Positions 1 through 14,910 of a DNA stretch of 64,000 nucleotides are shown here, piece by piece (within the stretch, counting starts at the first letter, position 1; every line of letters starts with the position of its first letter). The stretch spans positions 372,001 through 436,000 of the forward strand of contig NW_026947634.1 in NCBI RefSeq assembly GCF_034190915.1, in the 5' to 3' direction. The position numbers and the translations under genes were made by a program. This DNA comes from Cavia porcellus (Eukaryota; Chordata; Mammalia; Rodentia; Caviidae). Under the pieces are notes generated by a model that was not told the DNA's origin, ran no database searches, and was given only the letters and a program-made list of their open reading frames with translations.

Positions 1-67
1 TGCGCACCACCCCGTGATGTTTTTCTCACTCCTACTAGTGAATGTAATGTAACACACACCCATACAA
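1..67 (+). repeat. Canonical 67-bp monomer (reference copy)
   Basis: This copy matches the commonest base at every position. Composition is 19 A, 18 T, 21 C and 9 G. Recognisable parts are TGCGCA (1-6), CACCACCCC (5-13), GTGATG (14-19), T20-T24, the pyrimidine-rich stretch to 33, ACTAGT (34-39), GAATGTAATG (40-49) and the AC-rich tail (51-67). It holds two CpG dinucleotides (3-4 and 13-14). The main polymorphic sites are 27 (C/G), 36 (T/A), 40 (G/T), 44 (G/C/T), 45 (T/C), 48 (T/C), 57 and 63 (CACCCATAC versus CCCCCAAAC) and 66 (A/T). The commonest alternative form has C at 44 (GAATCTAATG). Confidence 0.95.
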
Positions 68-3000
68 TGCGCACCACCCCGTGATATTTTTCTCACTCCA
101 ACTAGTGAATCTAATGTAACACACACCCATACAATGCGCACCACCCCGTGATGTTTTTCTCACTCCTACTAGTGAATGTAATGTAACACACACCCATACA
201 ATGCGCACCACCCCGTGATGTTTTTCTCACTCCTACTAGTGAATGTAATGTAACACACACCCATACAATGCGCACCACCCCGTGATGTTTTTCTCACTCC
301 TACTAGTGAATGTAATGTAACACACACCCATACAATGCGCACCACCCCGTGATGTTTTTCTCACTCCTACAAGTGAATCTAATGTAACACACACCCATAC
401 AATGCGCACCACCCCGTGATGTTTTTCTCACTCCTACTAGTGAATGTAATGTAACACACCCCCAAACAATGCGCACCACCCCGTGATGTTTTTCTCACTC
501 CTACTAGTGAATGTAATGTAACACACACCCATACAATGCGCACCACCCCGTGATGTTTTTCTCACTCCTACTAGTGAATGTAATGTACCACACACCCATA
601 CAATGCGCACCACCCCGTGATGTTTTTCTCACTCCTACAAGTGAATCTAATGTAACACACACCCATACAATGCGCACCACCCCGTGATGTTTTTCTCACT
701 CCTACTAGTGAATGTAATGTAACACACACCCATACAATGCGCACCACCCCGTGATGTTTTTCTCACTCCTCCTAGTGAATGTAATGTAACACACACCCAT
801 ACAATGCGCACCACCCCGTGATGTTTTTCTCACTCCTACTAGTGAATCTAATGTAACACACACCCAAACAATGCGCACCACCCCGTGATGTTTTTCTCAC
901 TCCTACTAGTGAATGTAATGTAACACACACCCATACAATGTGCACCACCCCGTGATGTTTTTCTCACTCCTACTAGTGAATGCAATGTAACACACACCCA
1001 TACAATGCGCACCACCCCGTGATGTTTTTCTCACTCCTACTAGTGAATGTAATGTAACACACACCCATACAATGCGCACCACCCCGAGATGTTTTTCTCA
1101 CTCCTACTAGTGAATGCAACGTAACACACACCCATACAATGCGCACCACCCCGTGATGTTTTTCTCACTCCTACTGGTGAATGTAATGTAACACACACCC
1201 ATACAATGCGCACCACCCCGTGATGTTTTTCTCACTCCTACTAGTGAATTTAATGTAACACACCCCCAAACAATGCGCACCACCCCGTGATGTTTTTCTC
1301 ACTCCTACTAGTGAATCTAATGTAACACACACCCATACAATGCGCACCACATCGTGATGTTTTTCTCACTCCTACTAGTGAATCTAATGTAACACACACC
1401 CATACAATGCGCACCACCCCGTGATGTTTTTCTCACTCCTACTAGTGAATGTAATGTAACAAACACCCATACAATGCGCACCACCCCGTGATGTTTTTCT
1501 CACTCCTACTAGTGAATGTAATGTAACACACACCCATACAATGCGCACCACCCCGTGATGTTTTTCTGACTCCTACTAGTGAATGTAATGTAAAACACAC
1601 CCATACATTGCGCACCACACCGTGATGTTTTTCTCACTCCTACTAGTGAATGTAATGTAACACACACCCATACAATGCGCACCACCCCGTGATGTTTTTC
1701 TCACTCCTACTAGTGAATGTAATGTAACACACACCCATACAATGCGCACCACCCCGTGATGTTTTTCTCACTCCTACTAGTGAATGTAATGTAACACACC
1801 CCCAAACAATGCGCACCACCCCGTGATGTTTTTCTCACTCATACTAGTGAATGTAATGTAACACACACCCATACAATGCGCACCACCCCGTGATGTTTTT
1901 CTCACTCCTACTAGTGAATCTAATGTAACACACACCCATACAATGCGCACCACCCCTTGATGTTTTTCTCACTCCTTCTAGTGAATGTAATGTAACACAC
2001 ACCCATACATTGCGCACCACCCCGTGATGTTTTTCTCACTCCTACTAGTTAATGTAATGTAACACACACCCATACAATGCGCACCACCCCGTGATGTTTT
2101 TCTCACTCCTACTACTGAATGTAACGTAACACACACCCATACAATGCGCACCACCCCGTGATGTTTTTCTCACTCCTCCTAGTGAATGTAATGTAACACA
2201 CACCCATACAATGCGCACCACCAAGTGATGTTTTTCTCACTCCTACTAGTGAATGTAATGTAACACACACCCATACAATGCGCACCACCCCGTGATGTTT
2301 TTCTCACTCCTACTAGTGAATCTAATGTAACACACACCCATACAATGCGCACCACCCCGTGATGTTTTTCTCACTCCTACTAGTGAATGTAATGTAACAC
2401 ACACCCATACAATGCGCACCACCCCGTGATATTTTTCTCACTCCTACTAGTGAATGTAATGTAACACACACCCATACAATGCGCACCACCCCGTGATGTT
2501 TTTCTCACTCCTACTAGTGAATGTAATGTAACACACACCCATACAATGCGCACAACCCCGTGATGTTTTTCTCACTCCTACTAGTGAATGTAATGTAACA
2601 CACACCCATACAATGCGCACCACCCCGTGATGTTTTTCTCACTCCTACTATTGAATGTAATGTAACACACACCCATACAATGCGCACCACCCCGTGATGT
2701 TTTTCTCACTCCTACAAGTGAATCTAATGTAACACACACCCATACAATGCGCACCACCCCGTGATGTTTTTCTCACTCCTACTAGTGAATGTAATGTAAC
2801 ACACCCCCAAACAATGCGCACCACCCCGTGATGTTTTTCTCACTCCTACTAGTGAATGTAATGTAACACACACCCATACAATGCGCACCACCCCGTGATG
2901 TTTTTCTCACTCCTACTAGTGAATGTAATGTAACACACACCCATACAATGCGCACCACCCCGTGATGTTTTTCTCACTCCTACAAGTGAATCTAATGTAA

Positions 3001-5895
3001 CACACACCCATACAATGCGCACCACCCCGTGATGTTTTTCTCACTCCTACTAGTGAATCTAATGTAACACACACCCATACAATGCGCACCACCCCGTGAT
3101 GTTTTTCTCACTCCTACTAGTGAATCTAATGTAACACACACCCATACAATGCGCACCACCCCGTGATGTTTTTCTCACTGCTACTAGTGAATGTAATGTA
3201 ACACACACCCATACAATGCGCACCACCCCGTGATGTTTTTCTCACTCCTACTAGTGAATGTAATGTAACACACACCCATAAAATGCGCACCACCCCGTGA
3301 TGTTTTTCTCACTCCTACTAGTGAATGTAATGTAACACACACCCATACAATGCGCACCACCCTGTGATGTTTTTCTGACTCCTACTAGTGAATGTAATGT
3401 AACACACACCCATACAATGCGCACCACCCCGTGATGTTTTTCTCACTCCTACTAGTGAATGTAATGTAACACACACCCATACAATGCGCACCACCCCGTG
3501 ATGTTTTTCTCACTCCTACTACTGAATGTAACGTAACACACACCCATACAATGCGAACCACCCCGTGATGTTTTTCTCACTCCTCCTAGTGAATGTAATG
3601 TAACACACACCCATACAATGCGCACCACCCCGTGATGTTTTTCTCACTCCTACTAGTGAATGTAATGTAACACACACCCATACAATGCGCACCACCCCGT
3701 GATGTTTTTCTCACTCCTACTAGTGAATCTAATGTAACACACACCCATACAATGCGCACCACCCCGTGATGTTTTTCTCACTCCTACTAGTGAATGTAAT
3801 GTAACACACACCCATACAATGCGCACCACCCCGTGATATTTTTCTCACTCCTACTAGTGAATCTAATGTAACACACACCCATACAATGCGCACCACCCCG
3901 TGATGTTTTTCTCACTCCTACTAGTGAATGTAATGTAACACACACCCATACAATGCGCACCACCCCGTGATGTTTTTCTCACTCCTACTAGTGAATGTAA
4001 TGTAACACACACCCATACAATGCGCACCACCCCGTGATGTTTTTCTCACTCCTACTAGTGAATGTAATGTAACACACACCCATACAATGCGCACCACCCC
4101 GTGATGTTTTTCTCACTCCTACAAGTGAATCTAATGTAACACACACCCATACATTGCGCACCACCCCGTGATGTTTTTCTCACTCCTACTAGTGAATGTA
4201 ATGTAACACACCCCCAAACAATGCGCACCACCCCGTGATGTTTTTCTCACTCCTACTAGTGAATGTAATGTAACACACACCCATACAATGCGCACCACCC
4301 CGTGATGTTTTTCTCACTCCTACTAGTGAATGTAATGTAACACACACCCATACAATGCGCACCACCCCGTGATGTTTTTCTCACTCCTACAAGTGAATCT
4401 AATGTAACACACACCCATACAATGCGCACCACCCCGTGATGTTTTTCTCACTCCTACTAGTGAATCTAATGTAACACACACCCATACAATGCGCACCACC
4501 CCGTGATGTTTTTCTCACTCCTACTAGTGAATCTAATGTAACACACACCCATACAATGCGCAACACCCCGTGATGTTTTTCTCACTCCTACTAGTGAATC
4601 TAATGTAACACACACCCATACAATGCGCACCACCCCGTGATGTTTTTCTCACTCCTACTAGTGAATGTAATGTAACACACACCCATAAAATTCGCACCAC
4701 CCCGTGATGTTTTTCTCACTCCTACTAGTGAATGTAATGTAACACACACCCATACAATGCGCACCACCCTGTGATGTTTTTCTGACTCCTACTAGTGAAT
4801 GTAATGTAACACACACCCATACATTGCGCACCACCCCGTGATGTTTTTCTCACTCCTACTAGTGAATGTAATGTAACACACACCCATACAATGCGCACCA
4901 CCCCGTGATGTTTTTCTCACTCCTACTAGTGAATGCAATGTAACACACACCCATACAATGCGCACCATCCCGTGATGTTTTTCTCACTCCTACTAGTGAA
5001 CATAATGTAACACACACCCATACAATGCGCACCACCCCGTGATGTTTTTCTCACTCCTACTAGTGAATTTAATGTAACACACCCCCAAACAATGCGCACC
5101 ACCCCGTGATGTTTTTCTCACTCCTACTAGTGAATGTAATGTAACACACACCCATACAATGCGCACCACCCCGTGATGTTTTTCTCACTCCTACTAGTGA
5201 ATGTAATGTAACACACACCCATACAATGCGCACCACCCCGTGATGTTTTTCTCACTCCTACTAGTGAATTTAATGTAACACACCACAAACAATGCGCACC
5301 ACCCCGTGATGTTTTTCTCACTCCTACTAGTGAATGTAATGTAACACACACCCATGCAATGCGCACCACCCCGTGATGTTTTTCTCACTCCTACTAGTGA
5401 ATGTAATGTAACACACACCCATACAATGCGCACCACCCCGTGATGTTTTTCTCACTCCTACTAGTGAATGTAATGTAACACACACCCATACAATGCGCAC
5501 CACCCCGTGATGTTTTTCTCACTCCTACTAGTGAATGTAATGTAACACACACCCATACAATGCGCACCACCCCGTGATGTTTTTCTCACTCCTACAAGTG
5601 AATCTAATGTAACACACACCCATACAATGCGCACCACCCCGTGATGTTTTTCTCACTCCTACTAGTGAATCTAATGTAACACACACCCATACAATGCGCA
5701 CCACCCCGTGATGTTTTTCTCACTCCTACTAGTGAATCTAATGTAACACACACCCATACAATGCGCACCACATCGTGATGTTTTTCTCACTCCTACTAGT
5801 GAATCTAATGTAACACACACCCATACAATGCGCACCACCCCGTGATGTTTTTCTCACTCCTACTAGTGAATGTAATGTAACACACACCCATAAAA
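1..5895. repeat. Satellite block, first copy of the left-hand higher-order pattern
   Basis: This is pure 67-bp satellite. An ordered marker series runs CCCCCAAAC at 459, CGAGATG at about 1085, CTGGTG at about 1174, CACATCGTG with its ATCG at 1351, AGTTAATG at about 2047, CTACTACTG plus GTAACG at 2121, and GATATT at 2428. The same order recurs around 6.2-8.2 kb and 8.7-11.8 kb. One monomer with a 1-bp deletion lies near 5281. No open frame here looks coding: codon periodicity is broken by the 67-bp period. Confidence 0.85.
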
Positions 5896-8374
5896 TGCGC
5901 ACCACCCCATGATGTTTTTCTCACTCCTACTAGTGAATCTAATGTAACACACACCCATACAATGCGCACCACCCTGTGATGTTTTTCTGACTCCTACTAG
6001 TGAATGTAATGTAACACACACCCATACATTGCGCACCACCCCGTGATGTTTTTCTCACTCCTACTAGTGAATGTAATGTAACACACACCCATACAATGCG
6101 CACCACCCCGTGATGTTTTTCTCACTCCTACTAGTGAATGTAATGTAACACACACCCATACAATGCGCACCACCCCGTGATGTTTTTCTCACTCCTACTA
6201 GTGAATGTAATGTAACACACACCCATACAATGCGCACCACCCCGTGATGTTTTTCTCACTCCTACTAGTGAATGTAATGTAACACACCCCCAAACAATGC
6301 GCACCACCCCGTGATGTTTTTCTCACTCGTACTAGTGAATGTAATGTAACACACACCCATACAATGCGCACCACCCCGTGATGTTTTTCTCACTCCTACT
6401 AGTGAATGTAATGTAACACACACCCATACAATGCGCACCACCCCGTGATGTTTTTCTCACTCCTACAAGTGAATCTAATGTAACACACACCCATACAATG
6501 CGCACCACCCCGTGATGTTTTTCTCACTCCTACTAGTGAATGTAATGTAACACACACCCATACAATGCGCACCACCCCGTGATGTTTTTCTCACTCCTAC
6601 TAGTGAATGTAATGTAACACACACCCATACAATGCGCACCACCCCGTGATGTTTTTCTCACTCCTCCTAGTGAATGTAATGTAACACACACCCATACAAT
6701 GCGCACCACCCCGTGATGTTTTTCTCACTCCTACTAGTGAATCTAATGTAACACACACCCAAACAATGCGCACCACCCCGTGATGTTTTTCTCACTCCTA
6801 CTAGTGAATGTAATGTAACACACACCCATACAATGCGCACCACCCCGTGATGTTTTTCTCACTCCTACTAGTGAATGCAATGTAACACACACCCATACAA
6901 TGCGCACCACCCCGTGATGTTTTTCTCACTCCTACTAGTGAATGTAATGTAACACACACCCATACAATGCGCACCACCCCGAGATGTTTTTCTCACTCCT
7001 ACTATTGAATGCAATGTAACACACACCCATACAATGCGCACCACCCCGTGATGTTTTTCTCACTCCTACTGGTGAATGTAATGTAACACACACCCATACA
7101 ATGCGCACCACCCCGTGATGTTTTTCTCACTCCTACTAGTGAATTTAATGTAACACACCCCCAAACAATGCGCACCACCCCGTGATGTTTTTCTCACTCC
7201 TACTAGTGAATCTAATGTAACACACACCCATACAATGCGCACCACATCGTGATGTTTTTCTCACTCCTACTAGTGAATCTAATGTAACACACACCCATAC
7301 AATGCGCACCACCCCGTGATGTTTTTCTCACTCCTACTAGTGAATGTAATGTAACACACACCCATACAATGCGCACCACCCCGTGATGTTTTTCTCACTC
7401 CTACTAGTGAATGTAATGTAACACACACCCATACAATGCGCACCACCCCGTGATGTTTTTCTGACTCCTACTAGTGAATGTAATGTAAAACACACCCATA
7501 CATTGCGCACCACACCGTGATGTTTTTCTCACTCCTACTAGTGAATGTAATGTAACACACACCCATACAATGCGCACCACCCCGTGATGTTTTTCTCACT
7601 CCTAATAGTGAATGTAATGTAACACACACCCATACAATGCGCACCACCCCGTGATGTTTTTCTCACTCCTACTAGTGAATGTAATGTAACACACACCCAT
7701 ACAATGCGCACCACCCCGTGATGTTTTTCTCACTCCTACTAGTGAATGTAATGTAACACACCCCCAAACAATGCGCACCACCCCGTGATGTTTTTCTCAC
7801 TCCTACTAGTGAATGTAATGTAACACACACCCATACAATGCGCACCACCCCGTGATGTTTTTCTCACTCCTACTAGTGAATCTAATGTAACACACACCCA
7901 TACAATGCGCACCACCCCTTGATGTTTTTCTCACTCCTTCTAGTGAATGTAATGTAACACACACCCATACATTGCGCACCACCCCGTGATGTTTTTCTCA
8001 CTCCTACTAGTTAATGTAATGTAACACACACCCATACAATGCGCACCACCCCGTGATGTTTTTCTCACTCCTACTACTGAATGTAACGTAACACACACCC
8101 ATACAATGCGCACCACCCCGTGATGTTTTTCTCACTCCTCCTAGTGAATGTAATGTAACACACACCCATACAATGCGCACCACCACGTGATGTTTTTCTC
8201 ACTCCTACTACTGAATGTAACGTAACACACACCCATACATTGCGCACCACCCCGTGATGTTTTTCTCACTCCTACTAGTTAATGTAATGTAACACACACC
8301 CATAGAATGCGCACCACCCCGTGATGTTTTTCTCACTCCTACTAGTGAATTTAATGTAACACACACCCATAAAA
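5896..8374. repeat. Satellite block, second copy of the left-hand higher-order pattern
   Basis: The marker series of the preceding block is repeated: CCCCCAAAC 6287, GAGATG 6981, CACATCGTG (ATCG 7246), GTAACG 8083. Offsets to the first copy are 5828, 5895 and 5962 bp, which are 87, 88 and 89 monomers minus one deleted base. Single monomers were therefore gained or lost between markers while the order was kept. Boundaries are set by arithmetic and are approximate; clear homology runs from about 6.2 to 8.2 kb. Confidence 0.75.
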
Positions 8375-11300
8375 TGCGCACCACCCCGTGATGTTTTTCT
8401 CACTCCTACTAGTGAATGTAATGTAACACACACCCATACAATGCGCACCACCCTGTGATGTTTTTCTGACTCCTACTAGTGAATGTAATGTAACACACAC
8501 CCATACATTGCGCACCACCCCGTGATGTTTTTCTCACTCCTACTAGTGAATGTAATGTAACACACACCCATACAATGCGCACCACCCCGTGATGTTTTTC
8601 TCACTCCTACTAGTGAATGTAATGTAACACACACCCATACAATGCGCACCACCCCGTGATGTTTTTCTCACTCCTACTAGTGAATGTAATGTAACACACA
8701 CCCATACAATGCGCACCACCCCGTGATGTTTTTCTCACTCCTACTAGTGAATGTAATGAAACACACCCCCAAACAATGCGCACCACCCCGTGATGTTTTT
8801 CTCACTCCTACTAGTGAATGTAATGTAACACACACCCATACAATGCGCACCACCCCGTGATGTTTTTCTCACTCCTACTAGTGAATGTAATGTAACACAC
8901 ACCCATACAATGCGCACCACCCCGTGATGTTTTTCTCACTCCTACAAGTGAATCTAATGTAACACACACCCATACAATGCGCACCACCCCGTGATGTTTT
9001 TCTCACTCCTACTAGTGAATGTAATGTAACACACACCCATACAATGCGCACCACCCCGTGATGTTTTTCTCACTCCTACTAGTGAATGTAATGTAACACA
9101 CACCCATACAATGCGCACCACCCCGTGATGTTTTTCTCACTCCTCCTAGTGAATGTAATGTAACACACACCCATACAATGCGCACCACCCCGTGATGTTT
9201 TTCTCACTCCTACTAGTGAATCTAATGTAACACACACCCAAACAATGCGCACCACCCCGTGATGTTTTTCTCACTCCTACTAGTGAATGTAATGTAACAC
9301 ACACCCATACAATGCGCACCACCCCGTGATGTTTTTCTCACTCCTACTAGTGAATGCAATGTAACACACACCCATACAATGCGCACCACCCCGTGATGTT
9401 TTTCTCACTCCTACTAGTGAATGTAATGTAACACACACCCATACAATGCGCACCACCCCGAGATGTTTTTCTCACTCCTACTGGTGAATGCAATGTAACA
9501 CACACCCATACAATGCGCACCACCCCGTGATGTTTTTCTCACTCCTACTGGTGAATGTAATGTAACACACACCCATACAATGCGCACCACCCCGTGATGT
9601 TTTTCTCACTCCTACTAGTGAATCTAATGTAACACACACCCATACAATGCGCACCACATCGTGATGTTTTTCTCACTCCTACTAGTGAATCTAATGTAAC
9701 ACACACCCATACAATGCGCACCACCCCGTGATGTTTTTCTCACTCCTACTAGTGAATGTAATGTAACACACACCCATACAATGCGCACCACCCCGTGATG
9801 TTTTTCTCACTCCTACTAGTGAATGTAATGTAACACACACCCATACAATGCGCACCACCCCGTGATGTTTTTCTGACTCCTACTAGTGAATGTAATGTAA
9901 AACACACCCATACATTGTGCACCACACCGTGATGTTTTTCTCACTCCTACTAGTGAATGTAATGTAACACACACCCATACAATGCGCACCACCCCGTGAT
10001 GTTTTTCTCACTCCTAATAGTGAATGTAATGTAACACACACCCATACAATGCGCACCACCCCGTGATGTTTTTCTCACTCCTACTAGTGAATGTAATGTA
10101 ACACACACCCATACAATGCGCACCACCCCGTGATGTTTTTCTCACTCCTACTAGTGAATGTAATGTAACACACCCCCAAACAATGCGCACCACCCCGTGA
10201 TGTTTTTCTCACTCCTACTAGTGAATGTAATGTAACACACAACCATACAATGCGCACCACCCCGTGATGTTTTTCTCACTCCTACTAGTGAATCTAATGT
10301 AACACACACCCATACAATGCGCACCACCCCTTGATGTTTTTCTCACTCCTTCTAGTGAATGTAATGTAACACACACCCATACATTGCGCACCACCCCGTG
10401 ATGTTTTTCTCACTCCTACTAGTTAATGTAATGTAACACACACCCATACAATGCGCACCACCCCGTGATGTTTTTCTCACTCCTACTACTGAATGTAACG
10501 TAACACACACCCATACAATGCGCACCACCCCGTGATGTTTTTCTCACTCCTCCTAGTGAATGTAATGTAACACACACCCATACAATGCGCACCACCACGT
10601 GATGTTTTTCTCACTCCTACTAGTGAATGTAATGTAACACACACCCATACAATGCGCACCACCCCGTGATGTTTTTCTCACTCCTACTAGTGAATCTAAT
10701 GTAACACACACCCATACAATGCGCACCACCCCGTGATGTTTTTCTCACTCCTACTAGTGAATGTAATGTAACACACACCCATACAATGCGCACCACCCCG
10801 TGATATTTTTCTCACTCCTACTAGTGAATGTAATGTAACACACACCCATACAATGCGCACCACCCCGTGATGTTTTTCTCACTCCTACTAGTGAATGTAA
10901 TGTAACACACACCCATACAATGCGCACCACCCCGTGATGTTTTTCTCACTCCTACTAGTGAATGTAATGTAACACACACCCATACAATGCGCACCACCCC
11001 GTGATGTTTTTCTCACTCCTACTAGTGAATGTAATGTAACACACACCCATACAATGCGCACCACCCCGTGATGTTTTTCTCACTCCTACAAGTGAATCTA
11101 ATGTAACACACACCCATACAATGCGCACCACCCCGTGATGTTTTTCTCACTCCTACTAGTGAATGTAATGTAACACACCCCCAAACAATGCGCACCACCC
11201 CGTGATGTTTTTCTCACTCCTACTAGTGAATGTAATGTAACACACACCCATACAATGCGCACCACCCCGTGATGTTTTTCTCACTCCTACTAGTGAATGT

Positions 11301-14300
11301 AATGTAACACACACCCATACAATGCGCACCACCCCGTGATGTTTTTCTCACTCCCACAAGTGAATCTAATGTAACACACACCCATACAATGCGCACCACC
11401 CCGTGATGTTTTTCTCACTCCTACTAGTGAATCTAATGTAACACACACCCATACAATGCGCACCACCCCGTGATGTTTTTCTCACTCCTACTAGTGAATC
11501 TAATGTAACACACACCCATACAATGCGCACCACCCCGTGATGTTTTTCTCACTGCTACTAGTGAATGTAATGTAACACACACCCATACAATGCGCACCAC
11601 CCCGTGATGTTTTTCTCACTCCTACTAGTGAATGTAATGTAACACACACCCATAAAATGCGCACCACCCCGTGATGTTTTTCTCACTCCTACTAGTGAAT
11701 GTAATGTAACACACACCCATACAATGCGCACCACCCTGTGATGTTTTTCTGACTCCTACTAGTGAATGTAATGTAACACACACCCATACATTGCGCACCA
11801 CCCCGTGATGTTTTTCTCACTCCTACTAGTGAATGTAATGTAACACACACCCATACAATGCGCACCACCCCGTGATGTTTTTCTCACTCCTACTAGTGAA
11901 TGCAATGTAACACACACCCATACAATGCGCACCACCCCGTGATGTTTTTCTCACTCCTACTAGTGAATGTAATGTAACACACACCCATACAATGCGCACC
12001 ACCCCGTGATGTTTTTCTCACTCCTACTAGTGAATTTAATGTAACACACCCCCAAACAATGCGCACCACCCCGTGATGTTTTTCTCACTCCTACTAGTGA
12101 ATGTAATGTAACACACACCCATACAATGCGCACCACCCCGTGATGTTTTTCTCACTCCTACTAGTGAATGTAATGTAACACACACCCATACAATGCGCAC
12201 CACCCCGTGATGTTTTTCTCACTCCTACTAGTGAATGTAATGTAACACACACCCATGCAATGCGCACCACCCCGTGATGTTTTTCTCACTCCTACTAGTG
12301 AATGTAATGTAACACACACCCATACAATGCGCACCACCCGTGATGTTTTTCTCACTCCTACTAGTGAATGTAATGTAACACACACCCATAAAATGCGCAC
12401 CACCCCGTGATGTTTTTCTCACTCCTACTAGTGAATGTAATGTAACACACACCCATACAATGCGCACCACCCCGTGATGTTTTTCTGACTCCTACTAGTG
12501 AATGTAATGTAACACACACCCATACATTGCGCACCACCCCGTGATGTTTTTCTCACTCCTACTAGTGAATGTAATGTAACACACACCCATACAATGCGCA
12601 CCACCCCGTGATGTTTTTCTCACTCCTACTAGTGAATGTAATGTAACACACACCCATACAATGCGCACCACCCCGTGATGTTTTTCTCACTCCTACTAGT
12701 GAATGTAATGTAACACACACCCATACAATGCGCACCACCCCGTGATGTTTTTCTCACTCCTACTAGTGAATGTAATGTAACACACCCCAAACAATGCGCA
12801 CCACCCCGTGATGTTTTTCTCACTCCTACTAGTGAATGTAATGTAACACACACCCAAACAATGCGCACCACCCCGTGATGTTTTTCTCACTCCTACTAGT
12901 GAATGTAATGTAACACACACCCATACAATGCGCACCACCCCGTGATGTTTTTCTCACTCCTACAAGTGAATCTAATGTAACACACACCCATACAATGCGC
13001 ACCACCCCGTGATGTTTTTCTCACTCCTACTAGTGAATCTAATGTAACACACACCCATACAATGCGCACCACCCCGTGATGTTTTTCTCACTCCTACTAG
13101 AGAATGTAATGTAACACACACCCATACAATGCGCACCACCCCGTGATGTTTTTCTCACTCCTACTAGTGAATCTAATGTAACACACACCCAAACAATGCG
13201 CACCACCCCGTGATGTTTTTCTCACTCCTACTAGTGAATGTAATGTAACACACACCCATACAATGCGCACCACCCCGTGATGTTTTTCTCACTCCTACTA
13301 GTGAATGCAATGTAACACACACCCATACAATGCGCACCACCCCGTGATGTTTTTCTCACTCCTACTAGTGAATGTAATGTAACACACACCCATACAATGC
13401 GCACCACCCCGAGATGTTTTTCTCACTCCTACTAGTGAATGCAATGTAACACACACCCATACAATGCGCACCACCCCGTGATGTTTTTCTCACTCCTACT
13501 AGTGAATGCAATGTAACACACACCCATACAATGCGCACCACCCCGTGATGTTTTTCTCACTCCTCCTAGTGAATGTAATGTAACACACACCCATACAATG
13601 CGCACCACCCCGTGATGTTTTTCTCACTCCTACTAGTGAATCTAATGTAACACACACCCAAACAATGGGCACCACCCCGTGATGTTTTTCTCACTCCTAC
13701 TAGTGAATGTAATGTAACACACACCCATACAATGCGCACCACCCCGTGATGTTTTTCTCACTCCTACTAGTGAATGCAATGTAACACACACCCATACAAT
13801 GCGCACCACCCCGTGATGTTTTTCTCACTCCTACTAGTGAATGTAATGTAACACACACCCATACAATGCGCACCACCCCGAGATGTTTTTCTCACTCCTA
13901 CTAGTGAATGCAATGTAACACACACCCATACAATGCGCACCACCCCGTGATGTTTTTCTCACTCCTACTAGTGAATGTAATGTAACACACACCCATACAA
14001 TGTGCACCACCCCGTGATGTTTTTCTCACTCCTACTAGTGAATTTAATGTAACACACCCCCAAACAATGCGCACCACCCCGTGATGTTTTTCTCACTCCT
14101 ACTAGTGAATGTAATGTAACACACACCCATACAATGCGCACCACCCCGTGATGTTTTTCTCACTCCTACTAGTGAATGTAATGTAACACACACCCATAAA
14201 ATGCGCACCACCCCGTGATGTTTTTCTCACTCCTACTAGTGAATTTAATGTAACACACCCCCAAACAATGCGCACCACCCCGTGATGTTTTTCTCACTCC

Positions 14301-14910
14301 TACTAGTGAATGTAATGTAACACACACCCATACAATGCGCACCACCCCGTGATGTTTTTCTCACTCCTACTAGTGAATGTAATGTAACACACACCCATAC
14401 AATGCGCACCACCCCGTGATGTTTTTCTCACTCCTACTAGTGAATGCAATGTAACACACACCCATACAATGCGCACCACCCCGTGATGTTTTTCTCACTC
14501 CTACTAGTGAATGTAATGTAACACACACCCATACAATGCGCACCACCCCGTGATGTTTTTCTCACTCCTACTAGTGAATGCAATGTAACACACACCCATA
14601 CAATGCGCACCACCCCGTGATGTTTTTCTCAGTCCTACTAGTGAATGTAATGTAACACACACCCATACAATGCGCACCACCCCGTGATGTTTTTCTCACT
14701 CCTACTAGTGAATTTAATGTAACACACCCCCAAACAATGTGCACCACCCCGTGATGTTTTTCTCACTCCTACTAGTGAATGTAATGTAACACAAACCCAT
14801 ACAATGCGCACCACCCCGTGATGTTTTTCTCACTCCTACTAGTGAATGTAATGTAACACACACCCATACAATGCGCACCACCCCGTGATGTTTTTCTCAC
14901 TCCTACTAGT
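8375..14910. repeat. Satellite block, third copy of the left-hand pattern and its right extension
   Basis: Markers at 8766 (CCCCCAAAC), 9460 (GAGATG), 9658 (ATCG) and 10802 (GATATT) repeat the left pattern. The offset to the second copy is 2479 bp (37 monomers), then 2412 bp (36) after loss of one monomer. Against the first copy the offset is 8374 bp and stays matched through CTACAAG (2713 and 11087), CACTGCTAC (about 3178 and 11552) and the GACTCC monomer (about 3377 and 11751). Two monomers with 1-bp deletions lie near 12341 and 12784. The remainder to 14910 is the same satellite, with several GAGATG/GAATGC pairs between 13.3 and 13.95 kb. Confidence 0.75.
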
